Assembly: GCF_017115045.1 (NCBI RefSeq)
Contig: NZ_JABXKK010000088.1
Location: forward strand, 1-64,000
Direction: 5' to 3'
DNA from: Nostoc sp. NMS8
Lineage (GTDB): Bacteria; Cyanobacteriota; Cyanobacteriia; Cyanobacteriales; Nostocaceae
Length of the DNA: 64,000 bases
The notes below the pieces were generated by a model. That model had not been told where the DNA came from, did not search any database, and saw nothing but the letters and a program-made list of their open reading frames with translations. Positions 37,401-43,480 of the stretch are shown one piece after another (position 1 is the first letter of the stretch; each line of letters begins with the position of its first letter). The translations under genes and the position numbers were made by a program.

Positions 37401-38319
37401 AGGTAAAGCTGCTACCTTCAACAACATGGCACAGGTAATCGCCCAACAAGGGGACATAGCAAGAGCAATCGCACTCTACGAGCAATCCTTGGAAATATTT
37501 GAGCAGATTGGCGATGTTAAAGGCAAAGCCACTATCCTGGGTAATATGGCACAGGTAATCGCCCAACAAGGGGACATAGCAAGGGCGATCGCACTCTACG
37601 AACAAGACTTGGAAATATCTGAGCAAGTTGGTGATGTCAAAGGCAGAGCCGCTACCCTCAACAACATGGCACAGGTAATTGCCCAACAAGGAAACATAGC
37701 AAGAGCGATCACACTCTACGAGCAATCCTTGGAAATATCTGAGCAGATTGGCGATGTCAAAAACAAAGCCACTACTCTGGCAAACATGGCTTATTGGGTG
37801 GGTGAAACTGGAGATAAAGCTAGGCAATTAAAACTAAATCTGAAAGCTGCTTTGGCACTAGGACGGGTTCATGCCTATGTTGTTTTAGTGAGAGTTCTGA
37901 ATAACTTAGGTGTAACAGATGAAAGCAACGGTTTGGTTTATTTAGCTCAAGCAATCTGGTTGACGCTCAGGATTCAAGCCCCCTTAGCAGATACCATTCT
38001 GTTAATCCATGCTTTATATAATAGAGTTCCTCAAGGCGATGAACTAGAAGCTTTGCTAGGGACAACCGCAATGTTATGCTGCAACCGCCGAGGTCAAGTT
38101 CATTCTCAGTTAGCCGAACTCCAAGAGCGTAGTTTTGAGATTATATCAGAAGCGGCGAGTACCCAAGGAATCGATACACAGGAAGCGTTTGATGCTTGGT
38201 TTGCCCAACAGCGGCTCAATGATCCAGAATATTTCTTCCCTCGACTCAATCAACGCCTAGAGGAAATAGTCGGCGATGGGTGGTTGTTTGACCGCAGTCA
38301 AGTTTCAATGAGTGGATAA
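34495..38319 (+). CDS. CHAT-NB-ARC-TPR protein, NLR-like
   Basis: A 1274-residue multidomain protein. Residues about 90-360 form a CHAT caspase-like peptidase: catalytic His H219 in HLTGHG and Cys C279 in FLSGCHTG. Residues about 400-690 are an NB-ARC/STAND NTPase: P-loop GMGGLGKST (432-440), Walker B LLLVLDDFE (513-521), and RLIVTCRY as sensor. An unusual segment at 693-733 is encoded by four DNA palindromes. From about 860 a TPR array follows, with five near-identical 40-residue repeats (903-1102), then a helical tail. No signal peptide. Architecture matches prokaryotic NLR-like or STAND proteins thought to act in abortive infection or programmed death; here it is alone, after the aldo/keto reductase. 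Trigger and target are unknown. Confidence 0.92.
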   Translation: MPLNFTFALSQQQTFELRCDYGSRRLDKTELAALIDLCEQNYYAQDEDRLPDLTQLGQQLYRWLDGKEGWLRRALDEADEQTILLDLIKTSEAQGLNPETERVALGLAHLPWELLHDGIGFLLQRQNISVLPVRSVQQRQTPLIDVQNRPLRLLFMATSPEDPIVAPLGFEREEANILQATENQPLALIVEESGSVAELSNLVQSYSEDYFDIFHLTGHGIIYTHKDYGYLMPKGTALRDNTPCFITEDEVGNIQLTTVKNLAEAFSGRWPRVTFLSGCHTGQVSNKGTVPSMAQALVKAGAGIVLGWARPVYDRTGIVAAQALYLALATGATVEQAVKAAQQKMIEEICPDWHLLRMYRDTRPIKQLVTPLNTKNREKLKFAAPEQEFLDENKQVKVASRFEFVGRRRPLQRCLKALRETNNQIVGVFIAGMGGLGKSTLAARLCTRVQAQRPNFVRVVLIGPLDEIGLLNKLSDKYQRFADVPALLNEPKVSLEGRLQNFFEAIEKIDQPLLLVLDDFEQNIPKPNIKDGSLRMTTDAYKILGAICAALAETGAESRLIVTCRYLKADTLPEDHRLHLESLAGMSSSDIDKICFSLDKKVKQQLRTQRIIHIADGNPRLLKWLLEVIQQPGIATDELLNRLEATEQKFREDILAQTLLAALEPEEQKFLARLSVFHLPVTEEIIRAISPAGDSKSPTNSESPLKRAEDLGEGISSPLERTSAMSQEIDFLAVVGKLVSLSLVESATTHANQSANYRVTTILESLLETVLSEEEWQAARQQAVREVYKIWWEQTDQKTEAEGLEIVRLGLLAKEQGIAVTIGYKIANRWVNNSRFVEALELCKQILQVYQDYLILRELASAERVLGFVQEAVAHYQQALDLCPEEKLQEKAATLDKMAGVIADQGDIARAIALYEQSLEIIEQIGDVKGKATVLSDIAGVIADQGNIARAIALYEQSLEIKEQIGDVKGKAATFNNMAQVIAQQGDIARAIALYEQSLEIFEQIGDVKGKATILGNMAQVIAQQGDIARAIALYEQDLEISEQVGDVKGRAATLNNMAQVIAQQGNIARAITLYEQSLEISEQIGDVKNKATTLANMAYWVGETGDKARQLKLNLKAALALGRVHAYVVLVRVLNNLGVTDESNGLVYLAQAIWLTLRIQAPLADTILLIHALYNRVPQGDELEALLGTTAMLCCNRRGQVHSQLAELQERSFEIISEAASTQGIDTQEAFDAWFAQQRLNDPEYFFPRLNQRLEEIVGDGWLFDRSQVSMSG
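36571..36692. repeat. In-frame run of four palindromes
   Basis: Inside the NB-ARC/TPR gene four inverted repeats follow one another: GGGGACT CGA AGTCCCC (36571-36587), AGTCCTCTGAAGAGGGCT (36601-36618, imperfect), AGTCCGCT TG AGCGGACT (36643-36660) and GCCAGGAAAT TG ATTTCCTGGC (36671-36692). The frame is kept. The third resembles a spacer palindrome at about 39241 (GTCCGCGCAGGCGGAC). Confidence 0.88.
37201..37800 (+). repeat. 120-bp coding repeats, five copies
   Basis: Five tandem 120-bp units, each coding one 40-residue TPR-type hairpin with IARAIALYEQSLEI and EQIGDVKGKA blocks. Neighbouring units differ at only a few bases, including most synonymous positions, which indicates recent expansion or gene conversion. 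An HIP1-type GCGATCGC core is repeated in most units. Confidence 0.92.
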
Positions 38320-38545
38320 GGGGAGATGCGATCAACCCTGTTTTTGTTGCGTTGCTGAATCTTTAATCTCCAAAGCGCGATGTTTCTTTTGCGAGACGCT
38401 ACCCGTAGCTTGCTTTTCCGTAAGAGTACGATGGGTTGTTGGGTGAGGCATTTCTTACCTACCACTATCTGAAATTAAGTCTCAAGATAGTGTGTACCTC
38501 ACCACAAAAAACTTAAGCTTGGCTTATAAGTTTGGGGAAATAGTG

Positions 38546-38743
38546 ATGAATAAAGAAACAGTTCCTAATCAAGCTGAAAAGTCGAATCCAGAAGGTGAGG
38601 CATTACAATTAAGTCCAGAGGTACTGGACAAAATCAAACACCCTCGGAGAATCGACGATGTTATCCGGGAGCAATCACCAGAAGAACGTAAAAGTAACCC
38701 AGCTTTAGTACCAGAAATGATTGACGATGCAACTGATGATTGA
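38546..38743 (+). CDS. Small acidic hypothetical protein
   Basis: A 65-residue, Glu/Pro/Asp-rich protein (MNKETVPNQAEKSNPEGEALQL...). The motif LSPEVLDKIKHPRRIDDVIREQSPEERKSNP is well composed and likely helical; the rest looks disordered. The frame extends 18 codons upstream but that part resembles spacer DNA. No signal peptide. Function unknown. Confidence 0.6.
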   Translation: MNKETVPNQAEKSNPEGEALQLSPEVLDKIKHPRRIDDVIREQSPEERKSNPALVPEMIDDATDD

Positions 38744-38793
38744 TTGGGTTTGCGAAAGAATAATGCAAAAGTTCATGCAGTAATTTGTTGCTA

Positions 38794-38829
<36 letters not shown>

Positions 38830-38935
38830 AAATGATTTTTGTCGGCTTGGTGAAGGAGAAATGCGATCGCGTTACTCTTAAATTAATTGGCAATAACACC
38901 ACGTTCACGGAGTTCAAAGACTCATAGACGAAGTT

Positions 38936-39166
38936 CAGAACTCCATTCATCCACATCAGAACTCCATTCATCCACATCAGAACTCCGTTCATCCACCTCA
39001 GAACTCCGTTCATCCACCTCAGAACTCCGTTCATCCACATCAGAACTCCGTTCATCCACATCAGAACTCCGTTCATCCACCTCAGAACTCCGTTCATCCA
39101 CCTCAGAACTCCGTTCATCCACATCAGAACTCCGTTCATCCACATCAGAACTCCGTTCATCCATCT
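38936..39166. repeat. 21-bp tandem array, 11 copies, ordered variants
   Basis: Eleven head-to-tail 21-bp units of the form CAGAACTCC(A/G)TTCATCCAC(A/C)T. The unit is three heptamers long, as in the short tandem repeats of heterocystous cyanobacteria. Variant ends run CACAT, CACAT, CACCT, CACCT, CACAT, CACAT, CACCT, CACCT, CACAT, CACAT, CATCT, that is, pairs alternating with an 84-bp super-period. Because 21 is a multiple of 3 without stops, frames stay open on both strands; I do not treat them as genes. Confidence 0.95.
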
Positions 39167-39299
39167 CAGATACTCGCTCTAGCGAATGAACTTTGCGGCG
39201 ATACAGACAAAACCCACCAACCTGAGTTTCAAATTTTTGAGTCCGCGCAGGCGGACTTGGTTTGTGTAGACGCGATTTCTAACCGCCAGGTATATTTAT

Positions 39300-39782
39300 T
39301 TACAAAGGTGAGATATTGTCATACATCTGCTTATGTTTGGCTAAAAGCTCTTGATATTTCTCATTTGTCTTTGCTTCTAACCACTTAGCTTTAAATATTG
39401 CTGCTGATTCCGCTTTCACGGGGTCTACTTCATAAGGAAGAATTTCTTTTTTGGCATCTGAAGTTTCCGAATTTTGTTTATACTTCCTGCCACTTTTATG
39501 ATTAGCATAACGGCGAGAGCGAGTATAACCCATTTGGATAAACTTCCGTGCCATATCAGCACCAACAAAATCATCTTTATCTAAATAATCAAGAAACATC
39601 TCATAAATTTTTTCACTCGACTCTCTAGCAATCTCAGGAGTTTTGAACCGCCAGTAAGGAAGAATTTCTGATTTGTATGGTTCAACCAAAAGTACACCCT
39701 GCTCACCCTTGCCAACACGATAGAGTTCAGGATGTAGGCGAAAATCAATAACTTTAAAGTCTAAAGAATAATCAAAAGCCAT
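39300..39782 (-). CDS. DUF4385 family protein
   Basis: A 160-residue soluble protein that I assign to DUF4385, of unknown function and scattered across bacteria, algae and phages. Family-like blocks are YSLDFKVIDFRLHPELYRVGKGEQGVLLVEPYKSEILPYWRFKTPEIA and FVGADMARKFIQMGYTRSRRYANHKSGRKY. The strongly basic middle (TRSRRYANHKSGRKYKQ) could bind nucleic acid; inference. The start codon context is AT-rich and unremarkable. Divergent from the VOC protein gene with 77 bp between them. Confidence 0.85.
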   Translation of the reverse strand: MAFDYSLDFKVIDFRLHPELYRVGKGEQGVLLVEPYKSEILPYWRFKTPEIARESSEKIYEMFLDYLDKDDFVGADMARKFIQMGYTRSRRYANHKSGRKYKQNSETSDAKKEILPYEVDPVKAESAAIFKAKWLEAKTNEKYQELLAKHKQMYDNISPL

Positions 39783-39859
39783 GATAGGTTTTTATTATAA
39801 ATAGTAAGCTTTAAGAAAATAGTTCAACTTCTATCCTAGTAAAGAGATTTTGTTCTACT

Positions 39860-40327
39860 ATGCTATCCAGCATCCAATCCCTAAACAATGTCCTTGCGCC
39901 AGGAAATCTGCGTAAAGTACATCATATTGCTCTCAACGTCCAGGATATGCAGGCTTCCCGCTACTTTTATGGTACAATTCTCGGTTTGCACGAACTCACA
40001 GGCGACGAAGTACCTGCAACTCTTGTAGAACTCGTCACATCTGGGAAAGTAGCCAACTTCATCACTCCAGATGGTACAATCCTCGATTTATTTGGGGAAC
40101 CCGATTTAACACCACCAAACCCAGACCCAGAAAAGACCTTCACCAGAGCCTACCATCTGGCTTTTGACATCGATCCGCAGTTATTTGATCGCGCGGTGAC
40201 AGTAATCAGAGAAAATAAAATAGCGATCGCACACGGCCCAGTCACTCGTCCCACTGGTAGAGGAGTGTATTTTTACGATCCAGATGGCTTTATGATTGAA
40301 ATTCGTTGCGACCCAGAAGCTAGTTAA
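39860..40327 (+). CDS. VOC family protein (glyoxalase/dioxygenase fold)
   Basis: A 155-residue metalloenzyme-fold protein. Metal-ligand positions expected in the vicinal oxygen chelate fold are present: His in VHHIALNVQD, His in TRAYHLAFDID, and Glu in PDGFMIEIRCD. The PDGTILDLFGEPDL stretch corresponds to the middle of the fold. Substrate unknown; such proteins include glyoxalases, fosfomycin resistance enzymes and ring-cleavage dioxygenases. The next gene begins 28 bp after its stop, so a two-gene operon is likely. Confidence 0.88.
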   Translation: MLSSIQSLNNVLAPGNLRKVHHIALNVQDMQASRYFYGTILGLHELTGDEVPATLVELVTSGKVANFITPDGTILDLFGEPDLTPPNPDPEKTFTRAYHLAFDIDPQLFDRAVTVIRENKIAIAHGPVTRPTGRGVYFYDPDGFMIEIRCDPEAS

Positions 40328-40355
40328 ATTAGGGGTAATCACAAAAGTATCTACT

Positions 40356-40652
40356 ATGACCGCAAACCTCACGCAAATATTTCAAGTAATTGAAGACGCG
40401 ATCGTAAAACCGCCAATTCCACACGATCCATACAAGCAATCATTGAAAGCTTGGGCGATGTATTGTTTGCGAGACAAAGGTTTTATAATTGTTTATGCTC
40501 AAAATGCCGACTTTGCTATTGAAAGAAAACGTGCAGAAAAGCTCTATTTTAAAGTTTCAAATAGCCCCGATGATTTAGATAATTCTCTTAGCTGGATTGT
40601 TTGGGATAGTGCAACCAAAAGCGCTAGTCTCATTCCCCAAAAAATAGACTAA
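40356..40652 (+). CDS. Hypothetical protein, follows VOC gene
   Basis: A 98-residue protein of unknown family (MTANLTQIFQVIEDAIVKPPIPHDPYKQSLKAWAMYCLRD...). It looks like a small alpha/beta domain, ending in SWIVWDSATKSASLIPQKID. An upstream extension of 20 codons overlaps the end of the VOC gene and is rejected. The short gap suggests co-transcription with the VOC gene. A MITE-like element follows 64 bp after the stop. Confidence 0.7.
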   Translation: MTANLTQIFQVIEDAIVKPPIPHDPYKQSLKAWAMYCLRDKGFIIVYAQNADFAIERKRAEKLYFKVSNSPDDLDNSLSWIVWDSATKSASLIPQKID

Positions 40653-40716
40653 TGTCAAAATAATCATCAAATATTTCCCTAACTTCTGTTAGCGCAGCAG
40701 GGCGTAGCCCATTCTA

Positions 40717-40881
40717 AGAGGATGTTTTAAAAGTGGGTGGCTGTAATTTTAGGCACTTTTAGATTCCCCCAACCCCCCTTAAAAAGGGGGGCAAAGTCTC
40801 TAAAAGTCCCCCTTTTTAAGGGGGATTTAGGGGGATCTAAAACGTTTTGCTACCGAGCAGATGACTTTTAAAACATCCTCT
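40717..40881. mobile_element. MITE-like element, 165 bp
   Basis: Perfect 18-bp terminal inverted repeats: AGAGGATGTTTTAAAAGT (40717-40734) and ACTTTTAAAACATCCTCT (40864-40881). Inside, a second inverted pair centres on AGATTCCCCCAACCCCCCTT and AAGGGGGATTTAGGGGGATC (about 40770-40849). No coding capacity. The right end lies 6 bp from the stop codon of the Uma2 gene. No clear target-site duplication. Confidence 0.85.
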
Positions 40882-40887
40882 AACTAA

Positions 40888-41577
40888 CTATCTTCCTTGC
40901 TCAGATAACTGCTGCACAAATATTTGATGTTCTGGCGAATTTAATCCTAACTGCAACGTAGCCAATACTTGCGGCATATTGCCAGCAAGTAAATCAGACA
41001 TTGACAACCACAAACCAGGAAATACTTGACTTTTGATAATTCCATCTGCGTCCACTTCTAAGGATACATATTCTCCTTGTTGCAGGCGAAACCAATCTAA
41101 TTTATTTTCAAATATTTGCCAAACAATATATTCTTTTACCCCATTACGACCATAAACTTTTTTCTTGTCATGTAAATCAATAGCAACACTGCTAGCTGCT
41201 ATCTCTATTACAAGTTCTGGCGCACCTTCGATGTAATCATCATCACTCAAACGAGATTGTCCTTGAGATGCTGGTGTAATTAATAGCACCCCATCTGGTT
41301 GCGGTTCATTGTCTCGATCTAAGCGGACTGTTGGCTCAATTCCCAATCTCACACCAGGAGTGGCAATTTGGTAAGTCCACAACCAACCTATTACATGACC
41401 GTGTGGTTCAGCATGACTTTCAAAGCGTAATGGGGATGCCAAGTATACAACTCCTTCAATTAATTCTGCCTTTTGATGACGGGGCATTGCTTGATAGCGT
41501 CGTTCAAATTCGTAGCGAGTGAGGCGATCGCCATTTTCTAAAGGAGGAATTCGTTGCTTGAGTGATAGGTTAACCAT
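40888..41577 (-). CDS. Uma2 family (DUF820) endonuclease-like protein
   Basis: A 229-residue member of the Uma2 family with PD-(D/E)xK-like core: EPQPDGVLLIT supplies the Asp and PELVIEIAASSVAIDL the Glu, where the usual Lys position is Ala; DLHDKKKVYGRNGVKEYIVW follows as in relatives. The N-terminus LTRYEFERRYQAMPRHQKAELIEGVVY is typical of this subfamily. A TTG six codons upstream is an alternative start. Convergent side carries the MITE-like element almost touching its stop. Role unknown. Confidence 0.87.
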   Translation of the reverse strand: MVNLSLKQRIPPLENGDRLTRYEFERRYQAMPRHQKAELIEGVVYLASPLRFESHAEPHGHVIGWLWTYQIATPGVRLGIEPTVRLDRDNEPQPDGVLLITPASQGQSRLSDDDYIEGAPELVIEIAASSVAIDLHDKKKVYGRNGVKEYIVWQIFENKLDWFRLQQGEYVSLEVDADGIIKSQVFPGLWLSMSDLLAGNMPQVLATLQLGLNSPEHQIFVQQLSEQGR

Positions 41578-41641
41578 GATTTTCTGCTCTGGCAAGGAGT
41601 CTTACTTTATTATATTTTTCTACAGATACACCGCCCAAGCT

Positions 41642-42403
41642 TTATTTTGTCAATAAATCGCTAGAATCAGGTTTCTCAAACACCATTAAATGCTGTTGAG
41701 GTAACAAGTTTTTAGTTTCCCGCCAAACCAAACCAACAGCTTGCATTTCTTTACGGACTTGCTTTTGAGTCATCTTATGCAGACCTTTAATCATAATAAA
41801 GGGATTTTCACCCCGATACTCAACCAAAACTACTCGACCACCTGGTTTAAGTGCTTTCACAATTCCTTGCATCACTTCTAGGGGATACTCAAGTTCATGG
41901 TAAGCATCCACCATCAATGCCAAATCGATACTTTCAGATGGTAAGTTTGGGTCGCGAAGGGTTGCTAAAACAGGCTCAACATTGGAGATATTTTTCTCTT
42001 TTTTGAACAAATCAATGATTTCTAACATTTCTGGCTGAACATCTACAGCCAATACCTTACCTGTTGTTAATAACGGCGCGATGCGAAAGCTTAAGTAACC
42101 TGTTCCAGCGCCAATATCTGCCACTACATCATTAGATTTCAGATTGAGGGCGTTAACTACTTTACTTGGCTGTTCCTCTCCCTCTCGGCTGGGACGTTCT
42201 AGCCAGCCAGCGCCGGTGTATCCCATCACTTTGGCGATTTCGCGCCCCATGTAATATTTGCCGATACCATCTGGACTGTGGATTATCCGTTGTTCGTAAA
42301 CAGTGGTGGATGAAGTCGCGGCTTGTGCTGTCAAAGTTGGATTCAGCAGCCAGCAACTCAATATCACAATAAGAGTTACTATAAAGTGGAGAAAATTTAA
42401 CAT
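41642..42403 (-). CDS. Exported class I SAM methyltransferase-like protein
   Basis: A 253-residue protein with a signal peptide or N-terminal anchor (MLNFLHFIVTLIVILSCWLLNPTLTAQA) and a Rossmann methyltransferase domain: VVADIGAGTGYLSFRIAPLL (motif I, SAM binding), VLAVDVQPEML (motif II), LALMVDAYHELEYPLEVMQG, and LKPGGRVVLVEYRGE. An exported SAM enzyme is unusual because SAM is cytosolic; similar proteins are known in cyanobacteria and may be membrane-anchored with the domain inside. Divergent from another methyltransferase gene, start codons 6 bp apart. Confidence 0.85.
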   Translation of the reverse strand: MLNFLHFIVTLIVILSCWLLNPTLTAQAATSSTTVYEQRIIHSPDGIGKYYMGREIAKVMGYTGAGWLERPSREGEEQPSKVVNALNLKSNDVVADIGAGTGYLSFRIAPLLTTGKVLAVDVQPEMLEIIDLFKKEKNISNVEPVLATLRDPNLPSESIDLALMVDAYHELEYPLEVMQGIVKALKPGGRVVLVEYRGENPFIMIKGLHKMTQKQVRKEMQAVGLVWRETKNLLPQQHLMVFEKPDSSDLLTK

Positions 42404-42409
42404 TTGGTT

Positions 42410-43228
42410 ATGACTGATCTAGATAATTATAAGCAGCAACTAAAAGAATTCTATGGTAGTAGAACAACTTATGACCATGAGGAAGGTACTCGCCATCCTC
42501 TAGAAGCCAAAATTTTACTTGAATTTGTTCCACTACATTCGGGACAAAAAATTCTTGATGTGGCAACTGGAACAGGTTTACTTGCGATACCCGCATCTGA
42601 AAAAGTTGGTTCAGAGGGCTACGTAATTGGAATTGACATGACCCCTGGAATGTTGCAGCAAGCAAGACAAAAGATTGCCGCAGCGAAATTACAAAATATT
42701 GAATTGATTGAAGCGGATGCAGAATATTTAAACTTTAGTGATAGTAGTTTTGATGCTGTCTTTTGCTGTGAAGCCATTGTACTTTTTCCTGATATCCTTG
42801 CTACTTTGCAAAAGTGGTACGGCTACTTGAAAACAGGAGGGTATGTAGCATTTACCTGTCCTCCCGAAACTGCTTTAATAGCATCTCTTCAACAGAGGAT
42901 TTGCGCTAGAGTTTTGGGCGTGTCATTACCACACATCCTTGAACCACTTGGAACTCCAGAAAAATGTCGAAATTTACTCAATCAGGCAGGTTTTAGAGAT
43001 ATCGAAATTAAGATTGAGCCATCAGGACGTTATCGCCAGCTTAGGGATAGCAGATTATCTGAGACAGTAATTAAGATAAATTTTAAAGGTAATCCTTTGT
43101 TGTCAACATTATCACCAGAGCAATTAAATCAGTTGCAAGTTGAATATCAAGCAGAAATTGAGAAACTAGCAACCGATCGAGGTATTTGGATAGACACTAC
43201 AAAGCTTTTTGTTCGCGCCAGAAAATAA
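42410..43228 (+). CDS. Class I SAM-dependent methyltransferase
   Basis: A 272-residue methyltransferase of the UbiE/COQ5-like type. Motif I is KILDVATGTGLLAIPASEKV, followed by VIGIDMTPGMLQQARQKI and LIEADAEYLNFSDSSFDAVFCCEAIVLFPD, and FTCPPETA. The start is an ATG two codons inside a TTG frame. It begins 6 bp from the oppositely oriented methyltransferase start codon, leaving no room for conventional promoters between them. Substrate unknown. Confidence 0.85.
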   Translation: MTDLDNYKQQLKEFYGSRTTYDHEEGTRHPLEAKILLEFVPLHSGQKILDVATGTGLLAIPASEKVGSEGYVIGIDMTPGMLQQARQKIAAAKLQNIELIEADAEYLNFSDSSFDAVFCCEAIVLFPDILATLQKWYGYLKTGGYVAFTCPPETALIASLQQRICARVLGVSLPHILEPLGTPEKCRNLLNQAGFRDIEIKIEPSGRYRQLRDSRLSETVIKINFKGNPLLSTLSPEQLNQLQVEYQAEIEKLATDRGIWIDTTKLFVRARK

Positions 43229-43480
43229 GTTGATGACCAAAAATTTACTTTTGATAACTTCGGGCGATCGCACAGATCATCTTGCCGTTAATACATACCC
43301 ATCTCCAGAAATTAATTATGGGTTGCCCGAAATTATTCGTAAGCACAATTCATAGATTATACCTACATCATTTTTACTAGATATCTAAAGGCAATGACAG
43401 TTTAATCTCATAGGCCGATGTAAAAGTAAACATTTTCAGGATTTACTTAAACAACCCCTTTAAATCAACCTTTGGACATT

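Noticed and set aside
37369..37827. Minus-strand 152-codon frame opposite the TPR array
   Set aside because: Shadow of the 120-bp coding repeats; the plus-strand protein is well supported.
38936..39166. CRISPR array
   Set aside because: Units are contiguous 21-mers without unique spacers, and no cas gene is near.
38887..39189. Overlapping open frames on both strands through the 21-bp array (SELRSST- and VDERSSD-type proteins)
   Set aside because: They arise because 21 is a multiple of three with no stop in those frames; starts are poor and there is no ribosome binding site.
43234..43356. 40-codon frame MTKNLLLITSGDRTDHLA... after the methyltransferase gene
   Set aside because: Too short and without a recognisable family or ribosome binding site to separate from chance.
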